Positions 45,490-52,947 of a stretch of 64,000 bases of DNA are shown in pieces. The number at the start of each line of letters is the position of its first letter. Position 1 is the first letter of the stretch. The translations under genes were made by a program, and so were the position numbers. Below the pieces are notes generated by a model, which worked only from the letters and a program-made list of their open reading frames with translations, was not told the DNA's origin and searched no databases. Origin of the DNA: an uncultured Collinsella sp. (GTDB lineage: Bacteria > Actinomycetota > Coriobacteriia > Coriobacteriales > Coriobacteriaceae). The stretch is taken from assembly GCA_958435945.1 (NCBI GenBank), contig CAUBIC010000013.1, forward strand, positions 11,255 to 75,254, written 5' to 3'.

Positions 45490-45566
45490 TGCGGGGTGGA
45501 GCAGTCTGGTAGCTCGCCGGGCTCATAACCCGGAGGTCGTAGGTTCAAATCCTGCCCCCGCGACCA
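45490..45566 (+). tRNA. Initiator tRNA-Met (CAT)
   Basis: The 77-base cloverleaf begins TGCGGGGTGGAGCAG and ends CCCCGCGACCA, with CCA encoded. The anticodon loop CTCATAA carries CAT. The anticodon stem has the three consecutive GC pairs (GGG/CCC) typical of initiators, and position 1 (T) does not form a Watson-Crick pair with position 72 (G), another initiator mark. The T-loop reads GGTTCAAATCC. Confidence 0.96.
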
Positions 45567-45575
45567 AGAACTTGC

Positions 45576-45605
45576 AGCTCGTCGGCCTAGCCGGCGAGCT
45601 TTTTT
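45576..45605 (+). terminator. tRNA terminator
   Basis: AGCTCGTCGGC-CTA-GCCGGCGAGCT (45576-45600) is followed by TTTTT, 10 bases after the tRNA. Confidence 0.9.
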
Positions 45606-45655
45606 GTTATCTGGGGACCGTGTTTTCGGTCCAATTCTCGGCCTCTCAAACAAAA

Positions 45656-46032
45656 TCTCGATCTGTAACATCTAGACCCGATTTGGGCGGCTAGGTGTTA
45701 CAGATCGAGATATACCGGTGGGTTGGGTCCCGTTTGTCTAAATCTGTAACACGAGGGACGGATTTTGCCGAGCAGCTGTTACAGATTGAGATTTTCTAGC
45801 AGGCGGGTTTGGTTTGTCTCGATCTGTAACGCCTAGGGCCGGTTTTGGTCGATAGATGTTACAGATTGAGACGTTTTGTTGGGATGGTTCCTATTGTCTC
45901 GATCTGTAACAGGTAGGGGCCAAAAGTGGGCCTAGCTGTTACAGACCTAGATTGTTGAGGATGGGTCGAGAGGAACGTCTCGATCTGTAACAGGTGGGTC
46001 AGATTTTGGCCTGTAGATGTTGCAGATTGAGA
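45656..46032. repeat. Palindrome array 2: five 55-bp units, 80-81 bp period
   Basis: The units begin at 45656, 45737, 45817, 45897 and 45978, each exactly 55 bases, separated by 26, 25, 25 and 26 bases. The arms follow TCTCGATCTGTAACA / TGTTACAGATTGAGA. Unit 1 has the compensated pair TCTCGATC / GATCGAGA. Several centres keep a GG-CC core (unit 4: GGGGCCAAAAGTGGGCC). The separators are G/T-rich and loosely alike. Array 1 at 28394 is of the same family. No gene is seen between the tRNA and the reductase at 46175. Confidence 0.9.
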
Positions 46033-46174
46033 CCAACCGACGGGCCGCCTCGCCCCATCCACCTGCCGCCACCTGCTATCCGCCGATTTCCGTTGCGCTG
46101 TTGTATTCCCATGCCATATCCTCTAGACAACTACGCGGCATCATCGCCGCCGCGCCTACAAGAGAGGAATGTCC

Positions 46175-48205
46175 ATGACCGCACCTGCATCCAAACTGCT
46201 CCAGCCCATTACGGTTGGCCCCCTTGAGCTCAAGAACCGCATTATGTTCCCGCCGCTGACCACCGGCTACGAGGAGCGCGACGGCTCCATTGGCGAGCGC
46301 AGCCTGGCTTTTTACGAGCGCCTGGCCCGTGGCGGCGTGAGCTACATCGTCATCGGCGACGTCGCTCCCGTTATGACCGCAAGCCCCACGCCCAAGCTGG
46401 CGACCGACGCCCAGATCCCCACGTTTAAGGCGCTGGCCGATGCCGTCCACAAGCACGGTGCCAAGGTTGCGCTGCAACTGTTCCACCCCGAGTACGACGT
46501 GCCCGGTGTCGGCCGTATGGTCATGGGATCCATGGCTGCCGCCAAGGTCGCGCAGGAGGCCAAGGCCGCCGGCGACGAGGAGACCTTTGCCGCCAAGATG
46601 GCCGAGTCCAACGAGATCCGCAAGCAGGCATACGCCAAGCTGCACCATGACATGCAGCACTTTGTGAACGAGGCGAGCGTAGAGCAGCTCACCCAGATCA
46701 AGGAGGCCATCGCTGCCTCGGCCGCCCGCGCGCAGCAGGCCGGGATTGACGCCATCGAGGTCCACGGCGACCGCCTGGTGGGTTCGCTGTGCTCGGCCAT
46801 CCTCAACCAGCGCACCGACGAGTACGGCGGCTCGTTCGAGAACCGTGTTCGCTATGCGCTCGAGGTCGTCGCCGCCATTAAGGAAGCCGCGCCGCAGCTG
46901 ATGGTGGAGTACAAGCTCCCCGTGATTATGGAGAACCCCGACGGCACGCCGCGCGGCAAGGGCGGCCTGCAGCCCGACGAGGCCTGCAAGTTTGCCAAGC
47001 TGCTCGAGGGCGCGGGCATCGACATGATCCAGGTCGCACAGGCAAACCACACCGGCAACATGGGCGACACCATTCCGCCCATGGGCGCCATGCCCTACAA
47101 CTGGACGCTGCCGGTGGCCGAGCGCGTCAAAGCCCTGGTCTCCGTGCCGGTGGCAACCGTGGGCCGTGTTGTCTCGGTCGAGGCCGGTGAGAAGATCCTG
47201 GAAGACGGCGCGGCCGACATCATCGCCTACGGCCGCTCGCTCATGTGCGACCCCGACATTGCGCTGAAGGCCGCCACGGGTGAGCCCATCCGCGAGTGCC
47301 TCAACTGCAACAAGGGTTGCGTCGACGCGATTCAAAACCGCAAGTACATCTCGTGCGTTCTCAATGCCGAGAACGGCGACGAGGCGACTATCGCCATTAA
47401 GCCAGGCGAGGGCGACAAGAAGATTGCCGTGGTGGGCGGCGGCATCGCCGGCCTGGAGGCCGCGCGCGTGGCGGCCAAGCGCGGCTACGACGTGACCGTT
47501 TACGAGGCGAGCGATCATCTGGGCGGCCAGATTGTGCTGGCGGCTGCGCCTCCGCGCAAGGACGAGATCATGCGCTCGGTCGAGTACTACGAGAAGATTC
47601 TGCCTGGCCTGGGCGTGAAGGTCGAGCTCAACCATGCCGCTACCGCCGAGGACCTCAACGCCGCCGACGCCGCGATTGTGGCCGTGGGCGCGCACGACGT
47701 GGTCATTCCCGTTCCGGGTGCCGATTCGGACAAGGTCGTCTCGAGCTGGGACGTGCTGGCCGGCAAGGTGGAGCTTACGGGCCGCGTCGCCGTCATTGGC
47801 GGCGGCCTGGTGGGCACCGAGACTGCCGAGTACCTGCTGCAGCACGGCTGCGAGGTGGCGATCGTGGAGATGCTCGACAAGATTGCCGCGGGCGAGTCCG
47901 AGACCATTCTGCCGCTGATCATGAGCGACTTTGCCGAGCACAACGTGGAGCAGCACGTGAAGACCCGCCTGACCGCCATTACCGACGAGGGCGTGGAGGC
48001 CGTGCGCACTGCCGAGGACGGCGCCGAGGAGCCGGTGAAGATCGCCTGCGATTACGTGGTGATGGCCGTGGGCTCCAAGGCCAACGCGTTTGACCTGGAT
48101 GGCGTGACGGTGCCCGTGACCTGCGTGGGCGACTGCTCGGGCGAGCGCACCGCCGATATTGCGAGCGCCATTCGCACGGCGTATCACGCGGCCAACGAGC
48201 TGTAG
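46175..48205 (+). CDS. FAD/FMN and iron-sulphur NADH:flavin oxidoreductase (FadH/enoate-reductase-like)
   Basis: A 676-residue enzyme of the 2,4-dienoyl-CoA reductase / enoate reductase / trimethylamine dehydrogenase family. The N-terminal Old-Yellow-Enzyme barrel (I-T-V-G-P-L-E-L-K-N-R-I at ~10; N-Q-R-T-D-E-Y-G-G-S-F-E-N-R near 215) is followed by the cluster C-L-N-C-N-K-G-C and Cys 12 residues on for a [4Fe-4S] centre, then FAD and NADH folds (V-A-V-V-G-G-G-I-A-G-L-E-A-A, V-A-V-I-G-G-G-L-V-G-T-E-T-A). It probably reduces an activated C=C bond in an anaerobe, but the substrate is not known. AGAGAGG favours ATG 46175 over 46169. It stands alone behind array 2. Confidence 0.88.
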   Translation: MTAPASKLLQPITVGPLELKNRIMFPPLTTGYEERDGSIGERSLAFYERLARGGVSYIVIGDVAPVMTASPTPKLATDAQIPTFKALADAVHKHGAKVALQLFHPEYDVPGVGRMVMGSMAAAKVAQEAKAAGDEETFAAKMAESNEIRKQAYAKLHHDMQHFVNEASVEQLTQIKEAIAASAARAQQAGIDAIEVHGDRLVGSLCSAILNQRTDEYGGSFENRVRYALEVVAAIKEAAPQLMVEYKLPVIMENPDGTPRGKGGLQPDEACKFAKLLEGAGIDMIQVAQANHTGNMGDTIPPMGAMPYNWTLPVAERVKALVSVPVATVGRVVSVEAGEKILEDGAADIIAYGRSLMCDPDIALKAATGEPIRECLNCNKGCVDAIQNRKYISCVLNAENGDEATIAIKPGEGDKKIAVVGGGIAGLEAARVAAKRGYDVTVYEASDHLGGQIVLAAAPPRKDEIMRSVEYYEKILPGLGVKVELNHAATAEDLNAADAAIVAVGAHDVVIPVPGADSDKVVSSWDVLAGKVELTGRVAVIGGGLVGTETAEYLLQHGCEVAIVEMLDKIAAGESETILPLIMSDFAEHNVEQHVKTRLTAITDEGVEAVRTAEDGAEEPVKIACDYVVMAVGSKANAFDLDGVTVPVTCVGDCSGERTADIASAIRTAYHAANEL

Positions 48206-48231
48206 CCGAGAAAGCCATCGCGTATTGAGTG

Positions 48232-48267
48232 GGCGGGGAGTGCCGTATCGGTGCTCCCCGCCTTTTT
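48232..48267 (+). terminator. Terminator of the reductase gene
   Basis: GGCGGGGAG (48232-48240) and CTCCCCGCC (48254-48262) are followed by TTTTT. Confidence 0.88.
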
Positions 48268-48299
48268 GTCGATAAGAGTGCCTCTGACCAGCGGGTTCA

Positions 48300-48403
48300 G
48301 AAAATCCGAATCTTGAGCATCCGAAAATCCGAATTTTCTGAACACGAAAATCCGAATCGCAACCACCCGAAAATCCGAATTTGCTACAGTGGAATAGAAG
48401 AAT
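48300..48403 (+). promoter_or_regulatory. Four 12-bp iterons at 23-bp spacing upstream of the ATPase
   Basis: GAAAATCCGAAT occurs identically at 48300, 48323, 48346 and 48369. A degenerate fifth (GAATAGAAGAAT, 8 of 12 bases) sits at 48392, in the same register. GTTCAGAAAAT (48295-48305) and ATTTTCTGAAC (48333-48343) form an inverted pair over the first two. The array ends 37 bases before the ATPase start and probably overlaps its promoter, suggesting cooperative binding of a regulator. Confidence 0.75.
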
Positions 48404-48439
48404 CAGAAAGCAGGAACTGGAAATCTGCGGGGGTGGCTC

Positions 48440-49744
48440 ATGGCAGGCGAGAGGCTACATCGGGACGGATACATCCCACGTATCGTGGATGCGCAAATCG
48501 AGCGCTACCTTCGTGTCTTTGGAGCGGTCGAGATTGCGGGCACCAAGTGGTGCGGCAAGACGTGGGCCGCGCTCGAGCACGGGGCGTCCGCCTCGTATGT
48601 CGACGAGAATCTCGACCTCGCGCGTGCCGACCCGGCGATGATGTTGCTGGGAGACCGTCCGCATATTATCGATGAGTGGCAGCGCGTTCCCCAGATTTGG
48701 GACTACGTTAGACACGAGGTTGACCGCACCCGGGGTACGCGCGGCGCCTATATCCTCACGGGTTCCGCCACGCCCGCGTTTGGCTCAAAGGCGGAGGCGC
48801 CCGCGCATAGCGGAGCTGGCCGCATCGGCCGCGTCCGCATGCACCCCATGACGCTTGCCGAGACAGGTGAGTCCAACGGCAAGGTGAGCCTGGCGGGCTT
48901 GTTTGAGCATCGTTTTGAGCCCTGCCGGTGCGATGGCGATACACCGGGGCTTGTCGAAGCCGCTTGCCGCGGCGGCTGGCCCGAGGCGATCGATATGGTT
49001 TCGGCTGACGCCCAGCTCATCGCCCGCGAATATCTCAACACCACGTTTTCGAGCAGCTTCCCGGCGGTCGGTCTCGACCCCGATATTGCTCGTCGAGTCT
49101 CCGCATCGATCGCGCGCAATCTGGGACAGGCAACCACGTATAAAACGATTCTTATGGATATGTTCGGTGCCGAGGAGGAACCCGCAGCGTTTGCCGATGA
49201 GACCAAGGTGCGCAGGTACCTGGATGCCCTCAAAGGCATGTTTATTCTCGAGGAGGTCCCCGGTTGGGTTCCCGCCGCGCGCGACAAACGGCGCTTTACC
49301 GTCAAGCCCAAGCGCTATCTGGCAGATCCGAGCCTTGCTTGCGCCTTGCTAGGTATGTCCTCGCAGGCGCTGCTTGCCGACTGGCAGACATTTGGTCTGG
49401 TGTTTGAGAATTTGGTCATACGCGACCTTTCGGTCTACGCACGTTCTCTCGACCTGCTGGATAGCACGCCCGTGCGCTATTATCGCGACGATTCGGGCCT
49501 TGAGTGCGATGCTATCGTGCAGCTAGCCGACGGACGGTGGGCCGCCTTTGAGATTAAGGTGAGTGAAGATAAAGCGAGCGCCGGTGTCGAGAGCCTCAGG
49601 CGCGTTCGCAAGAAGGTCTGTGGAAATCATCGTTCACGCACACGCGAACCGGAGTTTATGGCCGTGATTGTGGGGGTGGGTGAGTACGCCCGCGAGGTCG
49701 AGGACGGTATCTACGTGATACCCGTTCGCGCGTTGGGGTGTTAA
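48440..49744 (+). CDS. DUF4143-type AAA ATPase
   Basis: A 434-residue protein. The N-terminal P-loop G-T-K-W-C-G-K-T-W is near residue 34, followed by a Walker B-like H-I-I-D-E-W-Q-R and the I-L-T-G-S-A-T-P sensor segment. The C-terminal half is the DUF4143 domain, ending in a restriction-nuclease-like core D-D-S-G-L-E-C-D-A-I-V-Q and F-E-I-K-V-S-E. The family is widespread and without an established role, and such ATPases are frequently isolated genes. Here the gene stands alone behind the iterons. The ribosome site is weak (GGGGGTGG). Confidence 0.85.
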   Translation: MAGERLHRDGYIPRIVDAQIERYLRVFGAVEIAGTKWCGKTWAALEHGASASYVDENLDLARADPAMMLLGDRPHIIDEWQRVPQIWDYVRHEVDRTRGTRGAYILTGSATPAFGSKAEAPAHSGAGRIGRVRMHPMTLAETGESNGKVSLAGLFEHRFEPCRCDGDTPGLVEAACRGGWPEAIDMVSADAQLIAREYLNTTFSSSFPAVGLDPDIARRVSASIARNLGQATTYKTILMDMFGAEEEPAAFADETKVRRYLDALKGMFILEEVPGWVPAARDKRRFTVKPKRYLADPSLACALLGMSSQALLADWQTFGLVFENLVIRDLSVYARSLDLLDSTPVRYYRDDSGLECDAIVQLADGRWAAFEIKVSEDKASAGVESLRRVRKKVCGNHRSRTREPEFMAVIVGVGEYAREVEDGIYVIPVRALGC

Positions 49745-50027
49745 GGGGCGGCACGCCGTGTGTCCGCTGCCCGGTGCCACAGATTGGTGCAAGTGGTCAT
49801 GTTTGTTTGCGCCATGTTGGTGCGAAGTGACCTGACCCCTTGCGCCAAGGGTTTGACTTTTAAGACATCGTTAAGGTTTGCGTTGTGGAGCAAGCCGCAG
49901 GTCAATGCTATTCTTTTACCTTATCGTATGGTGTTGTATTCTGCCTGAATTCTCTACCTGCGAACAACAGATAAACGCGACCAAGCAGAAAAGGATGGCA
50001 CGCCCGCAAGCAGGGCAAACGTAAGCG
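49745..50027 (+). other. Intergenic region before the surface operon
   Basis: 283 bases with no convincing gene. It should hold the promoter for the operon at 50028. TTGACT near 49853 is a -35-like hexamer without a good -10 at the proper distance, so the promoter is not placed. Confidence 0.4.
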
Positions 50028-51065
50028 ATGAGTGGCATGGACCGACATAGCGAGCTCCAGCAGCACAAGACAGCGGCCGAGTACCGCCAAGCTGTCGACG
50101 AGCACGTGCGGACCCTCAAGGATTTCTGGAAGGATTTCCTGGTGAGCGGCCTGTTTGTGCTGGCTGCCATCGTTGCTATCTTTGCGTGCCTGGCCTGGTT
50201 TGCCGCGAACAATCGAGTGAGCGCCACGGGGAGCACGATCGGGGCGAAGGCGGGGCGGTACACGCTGACCGCCGCGGGCGAGGGTGAGTCCGGCGCACAC
50301 GTGGGCTATTACGAGCGCTCCGAGCGCACGCCCGAGGAAAAGGATGCCATCGATCGCCTGGATACGACCGACGCCATGACGGTAACACTCGGCTCCAACC
50401 TGAACAACGAGACCGCAGGCTCTCTGTACCCGGGTGCTCGCGGCAAGATTACATTTACGGTGAAGCCGCTGGTGAGTGACCTGGACGGGGTCACGATCAA
50501 TCTGTCGCGCTTGCTTAAGGTCACGAACATTGTTGGCGTTGTTGGGGACGGAGGAACGCTGGCGCCCGAGGCGGAGGCGCTCCTTGGCTTGATCAAAGGC
50601 CATGTACTGTTCTTTACGAGCTGCGACCAGAACGGGTATTACTCGGGTCGCGTGATTGATAGCAAGATCGGGATTCACAAGAGGGCATTTTGCGAAAACG
50701 GCGATGTGACCAGGCCAACGAACAAGCCCGTCACCATCAATCTGTACTGGGTATGGCCGGAGTACTTTCAGAACTTCGTCCTTACCGGCAACACGAATTA
50801 CTACAAGAATCTGTTTGCGGCGGCGGGCGACGCCAAGTCTGACTACGGCGCTCTGCAGGCGGACATGAACGCGCATAAAGCGAACTACTTCTATGGCGCA
50901 GCAAACGGCACAAGTGCTGCCAACGCTCCTGCGGTTTCGTCTAGCATGTCCTTCAACGACACCGCCATCTGCTCGGCGCTGTACAACAATGCCGACGAGC
51001 AGATCGGCAATAAGGTCAAATACATCCAACTTAGAATTAGCGCTCAGGAGGGCGTGAGCTCATGA
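50028..51065 (+). CDS. Membrane-anchored surface protein 1 of the giant-protein operon
   Basis: A 345-residue protein with a short charged cytoplasmic N-terminus, one helix (L-F-V-L-A-A-I-V-A-I-F-A-C-L) at about residues 43-60, then W-F-A-A-N-N-R-V-S-A-T-G and an extracellular domain with beta-rich character. The helix followed by W-F-x-x-N/S-x-x-V resembles TasA-like or pilin-like proteins of Gram-positive bacteria, but I cannot name the family. It is the first of four overlapping or close genes, with ATGA overlap to the second. The ATG at 50037 is an alternative start. A structural or anchoring role for the 3555-residue protein is an inference. Confidence 0.72.
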   Translation: MSGMDRHSELQQHKTAAEYRQAVDEHVRTLKDFWKDFLVSGLFVLAAIVAIFACLAWFAANNRVSATGSTIGAKAGRYTLTAAGEGESGAHVGYYERSERTPEEKDAIDRLDTTDAMTVTLGSNLNNETAGSLYPGARGKITFTVKPLVSDLDGVTINLSRLLKVTNIVGVVGDGGTLAPEAEALLGLIKGHVLFFTSCDQNGYYSGRVIDSKIGIHKRAFCENGDVTRPTNKPVTINLYWVWPEYFQNFVLTGNTNYYKNLFAAAGDAKSDYGALQADMNAHKANYFYGAANGTSAANAPAVSSSMSFNDTAICSALYNNADEQIGNKVKYIQLRISAQEGVSS

Positions 51066-51853
51066 GCACCATGCAAACGCGCCTCGGCGATGCCCGCAAT
51101 TGGATAGAAAACCACCGCGCGCAGGCCCTTGCGGTCCTGATATTGCTGGCGGCAATCGCTCTTATCATCGGCTTGTCGCTCTCGTGGTTTGTGGGCAGCA
51201 AAAGTCTGTCTACGGTGGGCAAGATCCAAACGCCCGCGCAGCTTAAGATCATGGGTCCCAACCAGACAAGCATTGAGCCCGTCGAGATTTCGTATGACGA
51301 GTCGCGCGGCGATGAGAAGAAAGACGACGGCACCGTGACCGTTCGTCGCGCGTTTTGTGTGCAGAGCGACAATGGCGATCCCGCTGCCGGCGGTCAAGCG
51401 TTTGAGCTGCAGGTTGCCAACACAACGAATATCACGGGGCTGACGATCAACGTATATCACGTGACGGTCAATAATCCGAACGATAAAAACGGCACCGTGG
51501 TCGGCCTCGACGGGCTCAACAATCCGTATTCGTGGAGTAAGGGCAAACTAATTTCGTTCGACTTTATCAATAGGGATGAGACAAACGGCCTGGCTAAAGA
51601 GCTCGCCAGCAATGATCCAACGTACGGTACTTATAAGGACGTCCAGAAAAACGCCCGTCCGCTGTATCGGTACCACGTGTTCCAAAAAGACGATCTAGAC
51701 GGTTGGAATGGCACGAAAGCCAACGATGCCACCAACTTTATTGTTGAGTGCACGTGGAACGCGGATGGCGTAACCGTGGGTGGTGCCAAGGTCTCAAACG
51801 TCAAAGAGACCGACATGGTCTACCTAATCGCTCACGGCACGAGCGGCAACTAA
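51062..51853 (+). CDS. Membrane-anchored surface protein 2 of the giant-protein operon
   Basis: A 263-residue protein with the same layout as the first: charged N-terminus, a hydrophobic helix (A-L-A-V-L-I-L-L-A-A-I-A-L-I-I-G-L) at residues ~21-41 and then S-W-F-V-G-S-K-S-L-S-T-V-G. The extracellular part has several Asn- and Thr-rich strands. Its ATG overlaps the stop of the first gene, which implies coupled synthesis in fixed ratio. The W-F motif after the helix suggests a shared ancestry with protein 1. No catalytic motif is visible. Confidence 0.72.
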   Translation: MSTMQTRLGDARNWIENHRAQALAVLILLAAIALIIGLSLSWFVGSKSLSTVGKIQTPAQLKIMGPNQTSIEPVEISYDESRGDEKKDDGTVTVRRAFCVQSDNGDPAAGGQAFELQVANTTNITGLTINVYHVTVNNPNDKNGTVVGLDGLNNPYSWSKGKLISFDFINRDETNGLAKELASNDPTYGTYKDVQKNARPLYRYHVFQKDDLDGWNGTKANDATNFIVECTWNADGVTVGGAKVSNVKETDMVYLIAHGTSGN

Positions 51854-51876
51854 TAGCAGGAAGGGAGGGGCGCCAG

Positions 51877-52878
51877 ATGAGGAAAGACAAGAACGCACAA
51901 AATGAAATCGCAAGGCCTGCCGGAAAGCACTTTGCACAGGTTGATGATCATGCGGCGAAGTCTGCCTTGGCGGAGCCTGCTGCCCCTAATTCCAAAGTGC
52001 GCAAGCGCCTATGGGCGGTTGCGGTGCTGCTATGCGCCGTCGCGATTGTGGCGGGTACCTACCTTACTTACACGGCCTTTTTGGCGGGTGACTTTCTTAA
52101 GTCGGTTGCTGTTTCGGGCACGTCGCAGGCGCTGTTTGCCTCGGACATGCTTACGGGCTACACGAATGAGACGCTGAATGACGGGGACATTGCCGTCCGA
52201 AGCGTCATCGTCGACACGAGTGGGAAAAACTGCTCTTTTACCTTTCGCATTTACAACCATCTGCTGGGCGACAAGAACAAGGTCAACGACAAGGACGTTA
52301 ACGCGACGCTGAGCGTGGAGGCGACGGGAACGACGAAAGCTTGGAGGATAAGCGGTTCGCCCACGCTGACGGCGGGCGGCACGGTCGACCTTTCCTTCCC
52401 TGCCAACAAGGCAACCATGTATACCTATAAGGTTACGTTTTCCAAGGCAGACCTCAACAAAGCATCCTTTACCGTTAAGGCCCGGGTCGGCTCCAATAGC
52501 CCTGGCACCAACCTAAAATGGCTCGCCGCCAAGATTGCGCCTTCCGAGCGTGCAGAGGTGACGGCTTCGGGCGTTTCGGGCGAGTGGGTCGACGAGAATT
52601 CAGGTATCGACGCTTTTGACGCCTACAACTATCGCGTGACCGTTACGGGCGTCACGACAAGGGTAAGGCTCACGTGGAGAAGCGGGATCGAGCTCGACCC
52701 GTTCTTTAAGCAGAACCACGAGAACGTTGACGTGCAGAAAACCGTCAACGGCGGCTCGGTCGAATATGATGCATCTCCCGGCTCGGAAATTATTACCTTT
52801 TACCGAGCGGGCACCGGTAAGCCGACCGGCTGGGATGCCGACGACATCAAAGTTACGTGTTCGGCCGCACAGAACTAG
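51877..52878 (+). CDS. Membrane-anchored surface protein 3 of the giant-protein operon
   Basis: A 333-residue protein with a 40-residue charged N-terminus, a helix (L-W-A-V-A-V-L-L-C-A-V-A-I-V-A-G) at about residues 44-60 and a beta-rich outer domain that is Thr/Ser/Lys-rich. It lacks the W-F motif of the two preceding proteins. GAAGGGAGGGG precedes ATG 51877. The frame upstream of that point is overlap. It lies 69 bases before the giant gene and belongs to the same operon. Confidence 0.7.
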   Translation: MRKDKNAQNEIARPAGKHFAQVDDHAAKSALAEPAAPNSKVRKRLWAVAVLLCAVAIVAGTYLTYTAFLAGDFLKSVAVSGTSQALFASDMLTGYTNETLNDGDIAVRSVIVDTSGKNCSFTFRIYNHLLGDKNKVNDKDVNATLSVEATGTTKAWRISGSPTLTAGGTVDLSFPANKATMYTYKVTFSKADLNKASFTVKARVGSNSPGTNLKWLAAKIAPSERAEVTASGVSGEWVDENSGIDAFDAYNYRVTVTGVTTRVRLTWRSGIELDPFFKQNHENVDVQKTVNGGSVEYDASPGSEIITFYRAGTGKPTGWDADDIKVTCSAAQN

Positions 52879-52947
52879 CCGAAGCGATCCGCAAGCATAG
52901 ATTTTGAGACCCCGCATGGGGCAAGAGATAGAACGAGGTAGGACCAG

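Noticed and set aside
46076..48187. Minus-strand open frame (703 codons) over the reductase
   Set aside because: It is antisense to an enzyme with intact cofactor motifs, with low-complexity translation.
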